64,000 nt of DNA from positions 453,867-517,866 of the forward strand of contig NZ_QKUF01000001.1 in the NCBI RefSeq assembly GCF_003253565.1. Direction: 5' to 3'. This DNA is from Thermosporothrix hazakensis (GTDB lineage Bacteria; Chloroflexota; Ktedonobacteria; Ktedonobacterales; Ktedonobacteraceae). The notes under the pieces were generated by a model, which saw only the letters and a program-made list of their open reading frames with translations, had not been told where the DNA came from and ran no database searches. Made by a program: the position numbers and the translations under genes. This document shows, piece by piece, positions 9,796 through 18,417 of this stretch (positions within the stretch are counted from its first letter, which is position 1; every line of letters starts with the position of its first letter).

Positions 9796-12426
9796 ATGGA
9801 GCAGTACAGCAATAAAGAACACAATCCACATGCTCCTTATACGGGAACAACAGACAGGCTTACAACAGAACAGAACGGGAATGCGAAAGGACCGGTCAAA
9901 GGTCCAACTCGCCCTTTAATAGAAGATACGCCAGCCGAAGAGGCCCGTTATACGATTGTAGCCGGTCCACCACAGCATGAGCGCGGCGTGGCCCGCCTCG
10001 ATGCCGCAGCCATCACGCGGCTCGGCTGCCAGATTGGCGATATTGTGCTGATTACAGGAAAACGAACAACTGCTGCACGTCTTCTGCCCGGGCAACAGCG
10101 AGATTCTATAGTCCTTCATCGCGGTATTATTCTCAATAGTGCATCAAAGCCCGGAGAACAGGTCACCGTACGTAAAGCGAACAATGTCGCCGACGCAGAT
10201 GAAATTTCCCTTTTGCCACTGAATGCGCAGGGAACGCCCCTGAAGCCGGATTCTCCTCTTTTGCTCCGCTTCCTGACCGGCCTTCCTGTGACCATCGGCG
10301 ACGTGCTCAGCGTGCCTTTCTCGGGCTCAACACCGACCGATTTTCTGGTGATCGGCACCACTCCATCTACCCCGATCTATAAGGTCTCCGCCAATGAGAG
10401 CGAACGGCAACCGGAACAGGAGACGGGAACGGATGCCGTCATCATTCAGGCAAATACGGCGATCCGCATCCAGACACGCGACACCATCACGCTGGATACG
10501 ACGGCCGTCGGCTATAAGGATATCGGCGGCCTGGATAAAGAGCTTCAGCGAATTCGTGAAATGGTAGAATTGCCGCTCAAGTTTCCCGCCGTCTTTGATC
10601 GCGTCGGTATCGAGCCGCCGAAGGGGGTCTTGCTCTATGGCCCTCCAGGAACCGGTAAGACGATGATCGCCCGGGCAATGGCAAACGAGACCAACTCGGC
10701 CTTCTATGTCATTAATGGTCCGGAAGTCATCAACAAGTTCTACGGAGAAAGCGAACAGAAGCTACGCAATATCTTCCAGGAAGCGCAACAGAACGCGCCA
10801 AGTATCATCTTCATCGATGAGCTGGACGCGCTGGCGCCTAAACGCCCGGAAACCGGGGGCGAGGTCGAGCGACGTATTGTCGGCCAGCTTCTCGCACTGA
10901 TGGATGGCTTGACCTCTCGCGGGCAGGTCGTATTAATTGGAGCGACAAACCAGCCAAACGCCCTTGATCCCGCCATTCGGCGTCCCGGGCGCTTTGACCG
11001 AGAGATCCCGCTGCGCGTTCCCGATATCCGGGGTCGTATCGAGGTGCTGAAAATCCATAGCCGCAATGCCGCGCTGGCCCCTGACGTCGATTTCAACCGC
11101 CTGGCCCAGATGACGCCAGGCTTTGTAGGCGCTGATCTGGCCGCGCTTTGTCGAGAGGCCGCAATGGTGGCGTTGCGCCGCAACCTGCCTCGAATCAATG
11201 AGCTACTTCAGGGCGGCTTCATTCCATATGAGACGCTGGTCAACCTTCAGATCACAATGAACGACTTCCAGACGGCCCTGCGCGAGATTGAGCCCTCCAC
11301 GATCCGCGAAGTGTACGTTGAGGTCAGCGAAACCTCATGGGATGATGTGGGCGGCCTGCAAAAGGTCAAGGATATGCTGACAGAAAGCGTTGAATGGCCG
11401 CTGCTCTATCCAGATCTCTACGAGAAGGCCCGGGTGACGCCACCGCGTGGTATCCTGCTGGCAGGCCCTCCGGGATCAGGTAAAACGTTGCTGGCCCGAG
11501 CACTTGCCAACCAATGCGATGCCAGTTTCATCTCGATTAAGGGGCCCGAACTGCTCTCGAAATGGGTGGGAGAGTCAGAGCGGGGGATTCGTGAGATTTT
11601 CCGCCGCGCCAAGCACGCCGCTCCCTGTATCATCTTCTTTGATGAGATCGACGCACTGGCAATGCGCCGCAGCAGCGATACCGGGGCGGATGGCAGCGTT
11701 GGAGCCCGCATCATTGCACAATTGCTCACCGAGATGGATGGCATCGAGGGACGTGAGGGCATTATTGTGCTGGCGGCCACCAATCGCCCTGAACTGATCG
11801 ATCCGGCGCTGTTGCGCCCCGGACGCTTCGATCTGGTGGTTGAGCTTGACTACCCGAACGAAGAAGAGCGGCGCGCCATCTTTGAGGTACATATGCGCGA
11901 GCGCCCAATTGCACCCGATGTAACCGCCGAAGATCTGGCTCGCCGGACCGAAGGACGCAGCGGCGCGGATATCGAGGCGATCTGCCGCCGCGCAGCTCTG
12001 CTTGCGTTACGAGAACAAACTTCGCTCAAACAGGGGAAAGCGCTACCGAAGCCCGAAGTCGTAGCGAGCGAGGTGCAACAGGCCGTTGAAACGACCGAGC
12101 AAGCGCAGGAAGAAGCGCAACCTCCTACCACAGCCGAACTGACCAGTATGTTTCTGATTCGTGCCGAACACTTCGAACTGGCGATTCAGGAGCAGACAGA
12201 GCGGTATGAGGCACAGCAAAAGAAAGAGGAGAAGCAGCAAAAGCTTGAGCGCGGACGCGAGCGCCTGCTAGAGATGGCTGCCGACCGGGATAACCCGCAG
12301 GCTCCCGATCTAAGCACAGCCGCACCGCTCTTGATGCTGGTTAAGGATGCCCGCTTCTGGATGGGCATCGCCATTGCAGTGCTGGTTATTCTGCTCATTC
12401 TTCAGATGTTCTTCCTGCGAGGCTAG
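9796..12426 (+). CDS. CDC48/VCP-like double AAA+ ATPase with C-terminal membrane anchor
   Basis: 876 residues. An N-terminal CDC48-type domain (about 50-150) is followed by two AAA modules: D1 with GPPGTGKT (282-289) and FIDELDAL, D2 with GPPGSGKT (557-564) and FFDEIDAL; both keep the Walker B glutamate and the arginine fingers in RRPGRFD/LRPGRFD. Such ATPases thread or extract ubiquitin-like-tagged or unfolded proteins in archaea and eukaryotes; bacterial members are uncommon and their substrates are largely unknown. After D2 comes a Gln/Glu-rich, probably coiled-coil stretch (about 780-840) and a single hydrophobic helix at 855-873 ending LRG, that is, a tail anchor. That anchor is not part of canonical CDC48. 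It stands alone, with a terminator before it and a long gap after it. Confidence 0.93.
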   Translation: MEQYSNKEHNPHAPYTGTTDRLTTEQNGNAKGPVKGPTRPLIEDTPAEEARYTIVAGPPQHERGVARLDAAAITRLGCQIGDIVLITGKRTTAARLLPGQQRDSIVLHRGIILNSASKPGEQVTVRKANNVADADEISLLPLNAQGTPLKPDSPLLLRFLTGLPVTIGDVLSVPFSGSTPTDFLVIGTTPSTPIYKVSANESERQPEQETGTDAVIIQANTAIRIQTRDTITLDTTAVGYKDIGGLDKELQRIREMVELPLKFPAVFDRVGIEPPKGVLLYGPPGTGKTMIARAMANETNSAFYVINGPEVINKFYGESEQKLRNIFQEAQQNAPSIIFIDELDALAPKRPETGGEVERRIVGQLLALMDGLTSRGQVVLIGATNQPNALDPAIRRPGRFDREIPLRVPDIRGRIEVLKIHSRNAALAPDVDFNRLAQMTPGFVGADLAALCREAAMVALRRNLPRINELLQGGFIPYETLVNLQITMNDFQTALREIEPSTIREVYVEVSETSWDDVGGLQKVKDMLTESVEWPLLYPDLYEKARVTPPRGILLAGPPGSGKTLLARALANQCDASFISIKGPELLSKWVGESERGIREIFRRAKHAAPCIIFFDEIDALAMRRSSDTGADGSVGARIIAQLLTEMDGIEGREGIIVLAATNRPELIDPALLRPGRFDLVVELDYPNEEERRAIFEVHMRERPIAPDVTAEDLARRTEGRSGADIEAICRRAALLALREQTSLKQGKALPKPEVVASEVQQAVETTEQAQEEAQPPTTAELTSMFLIRAEHFELAIQEQTERYEAQQKKEEKQQKLERGRERLLEMAADRDNPQAPDLSTAAPLLMLVKDARFWMGIAIAVLVILLILQMFFLRG

Positions 12427-12508
12427 GTCTTTCCAGAAAAATTACAGAAAAAGCAGAAGTAATCGAGCGACCAATCTACCAGTAATCTATAATAGTAGAA
12501 TGGTCGCT

Positions 12509-12757
12509 TCATTTTTTATCTGCAAAAGAGTGCAGTTGCTTGCGTTTTTCTTCATAGAGAGATTTCAAGGGAATCCCACCGGATTGTAACCGCAGAAGAA
12601 GAATATCCGTTTCTATAAGTAGAGGCGGTGTTTCTTGTAGAGCTTCCAACAAATAAATGAGCTTCAGGCGGATGAATTGTTCAATTGTAGATCGAATTTC
12701 GGTAAGTGGTGTGGTGAAAAAGTGCCAGAGAAGCGCACTACTGGTTTCTGTAAGGCG
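12509..12757 (-). pseudogene. Possible remnant of a coding sequence (no start codon)
   Basis: The minus strand is open for 83 codons (12757 to the TGA at 12509-12511) and reads like a helical protein, for example LKLIYLLEALQETPPLLIE, but contains no ATG or GTG and is closed by a TGA upstream. It could be the decayed end of a lost gene. I do not recognise the family, and chance cannot be excluded. Confidence 0.3.
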
Positions 12758-12872
12758 TCATACGAGAGTGTCCGTTTGAAGAACGTAAGCTGAGCGCGTA
12801 AAACAGCATTCATTCATCTCTACGTATACATCTCTTAAAAAGGCTTTTTATAGATCTCGATATAGCCATATC

Positions 12873-12897
12873 ATTGTAAGTACTATTCACTTACAAT
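12873..12897 (+). promoter_or_regulatory. Perfect inverted repeat overlapping the -35 box (operator candidate)
   Basis: ATTGTAAGT (12873-12881) and ACTTACAAT (12889-12897) with a 7-base centre. The right arm contains the -35 hexamer of the next promoter, so a bound dimeric regulator would block RNA polymerase. Confidence 0.65.
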
Positions 12898-12919
12898 ATA
12901 TAGGCAACTATGCTATAAT
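12891..12919 (+). promoter_or_regulatory. Promoter of the 12962-15205 operon
   Basis: -35 TTACAA (12891-12896), 17-base spacer, -10 TATAAT (12914-12919) preceded by TGC, so it also has an extended -10. Transcription should start near 12926, giving a leader of about 36 bases. Confidence 0.75.
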
Positions 12920-12961
12920 AAAAATCGGAGAGCATTTTTAAATCAGCGAAGGGAGCAGCAA

Positions 12962-13339
12962 GTGTCACAAATCATTGACAACTCCTCTTCCATCTCCCGT
13001 GAACAATTAACTGACGCTTTTCTTAAAGCTCTACAGTTGATTGATAAACGCGTTTCTCCTCTTCTAGGCAAAGCAACCACGCGGGTTCTTGTACAGGGTG
13101 CAGCGAGAAGAGTTGCAGGACAATACCCGTTTCTGGAGTACCTTATCACACGTCCTTATACAGCTATTCATCCATCGGCCATTCAGGCTCATCTCGCTGG
13201 AGCAACCTCGGCGGAACTGGCGGAGGGATTAAACGCTTTGCTGGAAGAATGTTTCGCGGGCTTACGGGAGTTGACGGGTGACTTAATCGCTCCACCTCTC
13301 CACGAAGAGGTCACCCATGAGTTGAAACAAATACAGTAG
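12962..13339 (+). CDS. Hypothetical protein, 125 residues, linked to a histidine kinase
   Basis: GTG start at 12962 with GAAGGGAGC 5-12 bases upstream. The protein has no signal peptide or membrane segment and looks mostly helical: an N-terminal helix (about 13-45), a middle basic stretch around GAARRVAGQ, and a C-terminal amphipathic helix (about 80-105). I do not recognise the family. It is the first gene behind a well-formed promoter/operator and lies 33 bases before a soluble GAF-PAS histidine kinase, so it may set or report that kinase's activity. That link rests on position only. Confidence 0.7.
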   Translation: MSQIIDNSSSISREQLTDAFLKALQLIDKRVSPLLGKATTRVLVQGAARRVAGQYPFLEYLITRPYTAIHPSAIQAHLAGATSAELAEGLNALLEECFAGLRELTGDLIAPPLHEEVTHELKQIQ

Positions 13340-13372
13340 TTCTCAATGTAGTCAATGCAGTAAGGAAAAAGC

Positions 13373-15205
13373 ATGGAGAGCAGCGTGCAACCCGAATCAA
13401 ATATCATAGATGGCGCGTTCCGCTCTTCCGCTGGACAGCGTGCGGATCGCCTTGCGACTATCCGCGAGGAAATGCAATATATCAACACCATTGGTAAGCG
13501 GTTTGTTGCAGCATTTGACCGCTTTCAGGTCCACCGTGCTTTGCTTGCTGCACTACAGGAGATCTATAGTTTCTCAGCTTGCTGCATTTTGCTCAAAGGG
13601 AATCCCCATGAGCTCTTCATCATTCCGTCGTATCCGTTAAGTGCTCCCTTCCTCAAAGCTATGATTCAGCGGATCGCCAGCGCGGCTCGGGTGATGGATT
13701 TCCCCCATGTGGACGAGGAGTCACTTGCCCGCAGTGCCTATCTGGACGCGCCCGACGAACTGGCCCAATCGCGCCATCCGAAGGGCTCAACCGGCTCTGA
13801 GATTGGTTCCTGTCTGAATATTCCACTGACCGTTGAGAACCATATCATCGGATTACTCAGCCTCTTTGATGAGCGTCCCGGCTCGTTTGACACCAACCTG
13901 CTACAGTTGACCACAATGATCGCCGACTACGCGGCTGTCGCGCTGGAAAACGTGCGGCTTCGAGAACGTGAAAACGCGCTCTGGCGTCAGGCTGAGCTGG
14001 AACGACAGCGGCTGGAACTCGTCATTCGTAGTATGGCAGAGGGGCTACTGCTCACCGATGAAAACGGCACTATCACTTCCCTGAATCAGTCGGCCCGGCA
14101 TATGCTCTCACAGGCAGAGATCACCATCACGCCTGACACCCATTTGCGCTCACTGGCAGAGAAAACAAAGGTCCCCTGGCTGGCACGCCTGGCCGATATT
14201 ATCGATGAAGCACGAAAGGGAAAAACCGTCATCAATCAAGATGTAGAGATTGATGGAGCAAGCAGCGATGTCGTACCGGTCTCGCTCAGTGTAAGCGCCT
14301 CACCACTCCACAGCACCGATGGTCTGTCGCTGCATCCCGTTGGTGTCGTTGCCGTGCTGAACGATGTTACCTCAAGCAAGCAGGTTGAGCGCCTGAAAGA
14401 TGAGTTTGTCTCGGTCGTCTCGCACGAACTGCGCACGCCGCTGACCGCAATTAAAGGCTACACGCAGCACCTTGTCCGCCGGATTGAGCGGCGCCTGCGC
14501 AAGCTCCACACCGCACAGCCCGAGGTACAGGACCCACCTGAGAGCTATGATCTGCGCAGCCTGTATATTGTTCAGGGGCAGACCGAGCATCTGGAGCGCC
14601 TTGTGAACGATCTGCTGGACCTTTCACAGGTGCAATGGGGCCAGATGACCCTGCACTTTCAAGAATTCTATCTGGCTGATCTCCTGAACGATTGTGTGAA
14701 CCTCGCTCAGGTCAGCGCAGAACAGCATACCCTGCATCTGGATATTCAGGCGCAGGATACCAAAATTGTCGCCGACCGCCAGCGAATCGGGCAGGTCGTG
14801 GGAAACATTCTGGATAACGCGATCAAGTATTCCCCACATGGTGGCCATGTGACCGTACGGCTCCAACAGCAGAAAGATCACTATCTTGTCAGTATTATTG
14901 ATGAGGGAATTGGGGTCAGCCCGGAACACTATGACCACATCTTCGAGCGTTTCTACCGGGTTCACAATACCGCCACACAGCAATATTCTGGGATCGGGCT
15001 TGGTCTCTATGTTGCAAAAGAGATTGTCAACAGACATGGCGGCTCGATCTGGTTCTCGAAAAACCAGAATATCGGGACCACATTCTACTTTACACTACCA
15101 CGCGACCAACATCCACAGCAGCAAGAGCCTCTTACAGAACCTGTAGCAAATCACCGGGGCTCGAACCAAAATGGTCATGCAAATACGAGTGGCCAAACGA
15201 GGTAA
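13373..15205 (+). CDS. Soluble GAF-PAS sensor histidine kinase
   Basis: 610 residues without membrane segments. In order: a GAF domain (about 35-200), a PAS domain (about 214-335), HisKA with the phospho-acceptor His351 in SHELRTPLTAIKGY, and a HATPase domain with DNAIKYSP (N box), DEGIGVSP (G1) and GIGLGLYVAKEI (G2). The tail after about 590 is Gln/Asn-rich and probably disordered. It should sense a cytoplasmic signal or ligand through GAF/PAS and phosphorylate a response regulator encoded elsewhere; none is adjacent. It follows the 125-residue gene in one operon (ribosome site AAGGA). Its 3' end overlaps the convergent membrane protein gene by 74 bases. Confidence 0.93.
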   Translation: MESSVQPESNIIDGAFRSSAGQRADRLATIREEMQYINTIGKRFVAAFDRFQVHRALLAALQEIYSFSACCILLKGNPHELFIIPSYPLSAPFLKAMIQRIASAARVMDFPHVDEESLARSAYLDAPDELAQSRHPKGSTGSEIGSCLNIPLTVENHIIGLLSLFDERPGSFDTNLLQLTTMIADYAAVALENVRLRERENALWRQAELERQRLELVIRSMAEGLLLTDENGTITSLNQSARHMLSQAEITITPDTHLRSLAEKTKVPWLARLADIIDEARKGKTVINQDVEIDGASSDVVPVSLSVSASPLHSTDGLSLHPVGVVAVLNDVTSSKQVERLKDEFVSVVSHELRTPLTAIKGYTQHLVRRIERRLRKLHTAQPEVQDPPESYDLRSLYIVQGQTEHLERLVNDLLDLSQVQWGQMTLHFQEFYLADLLNDCVNLAQVSAEQHTLHLDIQAQDTKIVADRQRIGQVVGNILDNAIKYSPHGGHVTVRLQQQKDHYLVSIIDEGIGVSPEHYDHIFERFYRVHNTATQQYSGIGLGLYVAKEIVNRHGGSIWFSKNQNIGTTFYFTLPRDQHPQQQEPLTEPVANHRGSNQNGHANTSGQTR

Positions 15206-15647
15206 AATGAAACTTCGTCCATGAGCCACGAAGCTGATAGAGATTTTGCAGGATACGAGCTTCTCCCCAGAGCGGGTAGAGGAGATCACGCAACGCGTTA
15301 ATCACATCCCTGGTACTGGTCAGAAGCACCCCGAGCAGGATCATCACAAATTGAATCAGGGGATGTTCTGGCATATCTACAGGGCTTAGAGGCGTAAACA
15401 AACCAATATACAGGACACTTCCAGAAACAAAGGCTGGAAACAATACGCGAAGCCAGATGGAGAATGGAGAGGGTTCCTGGGCGATCATAAAGGTGATACC
15501 GAGAGGTCCGATGGCCCATCCAACCATAGGTTCACGACGCCAAACCATTACCAGAAGGTGAGCAAGCTTGAAAAGAACAAGCCACAGTACAATGAACACA
15601 CATACACCCAGAGGGTTTACAATGTGTATAAAATTCACGCCTGGCAT
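15132..15647 (-). CDS. Membrane protein of unknown function
   Basis: 171 residues from the ATG at 15647, chosen because GAGGG lies 6 bases before it; a TTG at 15662 would add five residues. Four hydrophobic segments are visible at about 7-31, 43-57, 67-85 and 95-111, followed by a soluble C-terminal part of about 60 residues rich in aromatic and His residues. No known family recognised. It overlaps the end of the convergent histidine kinase by 74 bases, so the two transcripts would be antisense there. Confidence 0.6.
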   Translation of the reverse strand: MPGVNFIHIVNPLGVCVFIVLWLVLFKLAHLLVMVWRREPMVGWAIGPLGITFMIAQEPSPFSIWLRVLFPAFVSGSVLYIGLFTPLSPVDMPEHPLIQFVMILLGVLLTSTRDVINALRDLLYPLWGEARILQNLYQLRGSWTKFHFTSFGHSYLHDHFGSSPGDLLQVL

Positions 15648-15778
15648 GCCGTACCCTCGCAAATGGGGAGAAATGGTTCCTGGCTAGCAGAGAGCCTGTG
15701 GAACCGGGAACTAATCATCTTAATATCTCTATTATATGCTACGGGTTATCCCGATGCAAAGGATAATCATCTCCAGTA

Positions 15779-16420
15779 CTAGCGATCCTCACTCCATCCC
15801 TCACGCCCGATCAAAGGCACAAAGACACAAGCACCGAGTGAGGTTCGTTCTACCTTCGCTCCCCTCCGCTCAATAAGCAGTAAATCCTGTTCCTCAGGCA
15901 AACCAACCGGGAGCACCAGCCGCCCACCGGGACTAAGTTGTTCGACAAGGCTGATAGGCACCTCAGGAGCAGCAGCCGTTACCAGGATCCCTTCATAGGG
16001 AGCTGCCTCGGGCCACCCAAGAGACCCATCGCCTACAATGACCGAAACATTTCGAATTCCCGCTTCCATCAAACGCCATGAGGCCTGTTGTGCAAGCTGT
16101 TGATGGCGCTCGACGCTATAGACATATGAGCAGAGCTGAGCCAGAATCGCTGCCTGGTATCCGGAGCCGGTTCCAATTTCCAACACGCGCTCATTCCCGG
16201 TCAGATGCAAGGCCTGGGTCATCAATGCAACCATAAATGGCTGTGAAATTGTCTGTCCGCAACCAATTGGAAGCGCCATGTCACGATACGCATGCGGCAA
16301 AAGCTGTGCCTCAACAAAGAGTCCACGGTCAACATGGGCCATTGCATCCAGAACTCGTTGATCGGTGATTCCGGCTTGATGAAGCTGTGCAAGTAATTGT
16401 TGCCTGCGTTTTTCGGTCAT
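15779..16420 (-). CDS. pcm: Protein-L-isoaspartate O-methyltransferase
   Basis: 213 residues from the ATG at 16420; an in-frame GTG at 16462 would add 14 residues that do not look like family sequence. The enzyme transfers a methyl group from S-adenosylmethionine to isoaspartyl residues in aged proteins, starting their repair. Visible motifs: the family signature around GCGQTISQPFMVA (substrate loop), VLEIGTGSGYQAAIL (AdoMet motif I), VYSVER (motif post I) and LSPGGRLVLPVG. It stands alone, downstream (on its strand) of a tRNA-Val gene of the same orientation. Confidence 0.93.
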   Translation of the reverse strand: MTEKRRQQLLAQLHQAGITDQRVLDAMAHVDRGLFVEAQLLPHAYRDMALPIGCGQTISQPFMVALMTQALHLTGNERVLEIGTGSGYQAAILAQLCSYVYSVERHQQLAQQASWRLMEAGIRNVSVIVGDGSLGWPEAAPYEGILVTAAAPEVPISLVEQLSPGGRLVLPVGLPEEQDLLLIERRGAKVERTSLGACVFVPLIGREGWSEDR

Positions 16421-16540
16421 AGGGTTGGGCTCACTTTCAAACGACAAAGCAATCAGTCTCACACATTGTTATACGTATCAGGCAGGGAGGAAAAAACAAA
16501 GGTGAAAGATGGAAGAATTGAGAAATGGAAGAATGAGAGG

Positions 16541-16612
16541 TGGGCGCTACTGGGTTCGAACCAGTGACCTCTTCGGTGTGAACGAAGCGCTCTCCCACTG
16601 AGCTAAGCGCCC
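16541..16612 (-). tRNA. tRNA-Val (anticodon CAC)
   Basis: The minus strand folds into a full cloverleaf: acceptor GGGCGCT/AGCGCCC, D arm GCTC...GAGC, anticodon stem CTTCG/CGAAG with loop TTCACAC (anticodon CAC), and T arm ACTGG-TTCGAAC-CCAGT. The discriminator is A. CCA is not encoded. It reads GUG valine codons. Confidence 0.96.
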
Positions 16613-16985
16613 TCTGCAACTGACACAAGCAATATAGCATTATCGCCGCCGATTGTCAAGCACTTTTGTCCCCATTTCTCAACATTTTTCCGGCTCTCAT
16701 CTCATAGCAGGAAACAGAGAGGAAAAAAAACGCTTCAGTCCGTTCAAATGGCAAGCTCTTCCCGATCCATCTGCTTCTACACTATGATATACTAAAGAGC
16801 AAAAATGAAACGTCCTGTTTCATGGTAGACTTCATCCGCTTTCATGGCTCCCTCAATCTGGAACGAGCCGCTATGAATACGGGTGAACGTTGATTTTTCT
16901 GCTTTTCCCTCCACGACCAGGGAGGCATTTGTCCACTAGTCCTCAGAGAATGCTGAGGGCTGAAACACACACATGGAGTCTTTGT
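16613..16985. other. Intergenic region upstream of a small membrane protein gene
   Basis: Holds a plus-strand extended -10 element TGATATACT (16785-16793) without a clear -35, about 190 bases before the next gene. Nothing else supportable. Confidence 0.4.
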
Positions 16986-17342
16986 ATGGAACAAGAAACG
17001 GCCTCAACCGCAAAGAAGGTATCGGCAACATCGGAGGTTGCCGGTACAGAGCGCAGAGAGGCGTTTGGAACCGCCAAAACGGAGAACCTGCGCGACTCAG
17101 GGCTCTGGCGTATTATTCTGCCGGTGGTGGCTATTTTGTGCTGTCTTATGCTGCTCGCCCTGCCGCTGATTATTCTTGGCCCACTTTTCGCCCATTCAGT
17201 TGACCCACACTCCGCATCCTATCACGTTAATTTGCTCTGGGTCTGGATCGTTATGGCTATCATTGAAATTGTGGTAGCCGTGGTGGCGATCCGTGGTCTG
17301 GTGCGCGTTTTCATGACGCAGGCCGGTAATTATCGTCCGTAA
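16986..17342 (+). CDS. Small two-span membrane protein
   Basis: 118 residues from the ATG at 16986, chosen because GGAG lies 7 bases upstream; an ORF extends 96 bases further but without a ribosome site. The N-terminal 40 residues are polar and charged (cytoplasmic). Two strongly hydrophobic segments follow at about 43-67 and 80-104, then a short basic tail. No family recognised. A perfect hairpin terminator follows within 10 bases. Confidence 0.65.
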   Translation: MEQETASTAKKVSATSEVAGTERREAFGTAKTENLRDSGLWRIILPVVAILCCLMLLALPLIILGPLFAHSVDPHSASYHVNLLWVWIVMAIIEIVVAVVAIRGLVRVFMTQAGNYRP

Positions 17343-17350
17343 AGGTCCGC

Positions 17351-17399
17351 CTATCCCTCCCGCAAAGTCAAACAGGAGGGATAGTATTTTGCCCTTTTT
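17351..17399 (+). terminator. Terminator after the small membrane protein gene
   Basis: Perfect 10-bp stem CTATCCCTCC (17351-17360) / GGAGGGATAG (17375-17384), 14-base loop, followed by TATTTTGCCCTTTTT. Confidence 0.75.
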
Positions 17400-17530
17400 C
17401 TAGATGTAAAAGATGCTTTTCAATAACTATGAAGCAAATCGTTCGCACCTTACACAGAAAGCAAGGGATAAGGATTGCGCTTGATATCGTGCTTTCATGG
17501 GAGGCGCACAGGGAATTTGGCTGCTACGCA

Positions 17531-18064
17531 CTATAGAAGAGGCGTCATTCCTGCTCGTTCCAGTGCGAGCAGCCATACCTTTGTTTCCAGTCCCCCACCA
17601 TAACCAACCAACGAGCCACTACTTCCAATAACGCGATGACAGGGCACAATAACCGCAACCGGGTTTGCTCCATTGGCCGCCCCAACCGCCCGACACGCCT
17701 GTGGTCTTCCAATCGCTCGGGCAATCATTGCATAGCTTCTGGTTTCGCCATAGGGAATTTTATAGAGCTCCTGCCATACAAGCTTCTGAAATGGCGTGCC
17801 ATACAGATCAAGGGGACAGGAAAACTGCACCTTTTCTCCCTGGATATAACGCTGTAGCTCATCGATCGCCTGCTGAAGTGGGGCGACACCTATCCCCGCT
17901 TCAATCTGCGCCTGGGGGATGCGTTTTCGACACCATGCGAGGCCCTCTTCCAGCGGTGTGCCGGGCGTGCCCGTCCAGCAAACACCGTGCTCGGTTGCCA
18001 TCACCACGCACTCACCCTTTGGAGTCGCCACGCTTGCATGATAAATCAATCGCGCTTTTTCCAT
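17531..18064 (-). CDS. ogt: Methylated-DNA--protein-cysteine methyltransferase
   Basis: 177 residues from the ATG at 18064 (MEKARLIYHAS); a longer frame to 18148 adds unlikely sequence. The protein removes alkyl groups from O6 of guanine (and O4 of thymine) by one-step transfer to its own cysteine. The active site PCHRVIG is present, preceded by the helix-turn-helix region RSYAMIARAIGRPQACRAVGAANG, here split across the recognition helix with its arginine finger, and followed by the GYGGGLETK loop. Length agrees with the Ogt type. Single-gene unit. Confidence 0.93.
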   Translation of the reverse strand: MEKARLIYHASVATPKGECVVMATEHGVCWTGTPGTPLEEGLAWCRKRIPQAQIEAGIGVAPLQQAIDELQRYIQGEKVQFSCPLDLYGTPFQKLVWQELYKIPYGETRSYAMIARAIGRPQACRAVGAANGANPVAVIVPCHRVIGSSGSLVGYGGGLETKVWLLALERAGMTPLL

Positions 18065-18225
18065 GCTTTCAGGTCTCCATTCTCCTTGTTCTGACAGGAG
18101 TGTATCATGAAGGACACAGACAGACAAATGAAATAGGTCTCGACGCAAGAAGCAAGTCTTGCACTGGCTTCCCTGGTAATATCAGGCTATCTTTCTCAGC
18201 AGGACTTTTTTGTGCACAAAAATGC

Positions 18226-18254
18226 TTGACTTTTGTTTAGAGGGCTTGTACACT
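18226..18254 (+). promoter_or_regulatory. Promoter of the 18334-18956 small-gene region
   Basis: -35 TTGACT (18226-18231), 17-base spacer, -10 TACACT (18249-18254). Predicted start near 18261. Confidence 0.65.
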
Positions 18255-18333
18255 CATAAACAGTTACAGGTCTCTTTGATGAAGCTGTTCACTGAAAAGA
18301 TGATCACACAAGCATTCAAAGGAGGTGGGTTCT

Positions 18334-18417
18334 ATGCAAAGAAGTCTTGCAACCACAGCGCGATTTTTGCAGCGAAAGAACAGAACTCACCGAAAGAAAA
18401 ACAATCTTTCTATCTGA
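18334..18417 (+). CDS. Small basic ORF, 27 residues, with a near-perfect Shine-Dalgarno sequence
   Basis: The ATG at 18334 follows AAAGGAGGTGGG at an ideal spacing, the best ribosome site in the window. The product begins MQRSLATTARFLQRK and is strongly basic (about ten Arg/Lys/His in 27). A competing longer frame (to 18527) runs through the same DNA but has no ribosome site. The peptide may be a functional small protein or a leader whose translation affects downstream expression. I do not recognise it. Confidence 0.4.
   Translation: MQRSLATTARFLQRKNRTHRKKNNLSI

Larger units (their letters stand above)
12427..12961. other. Intergenic region between the CDC48-like gene and the 125-residue gene
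   Basis: 535 AT-rich bases. It contains the possible gene remnant (12509-12757, minus) and a well-defined promoter with an overlapping inverted repeat (12873-12919). No terminator is obvious after the CDC48-like gene. Confidence 0.5.

Noticed and set aside
16437..16640. 67-codon minus-strand frame
   Set aside because: It translates the tRNA-Val gene itself.
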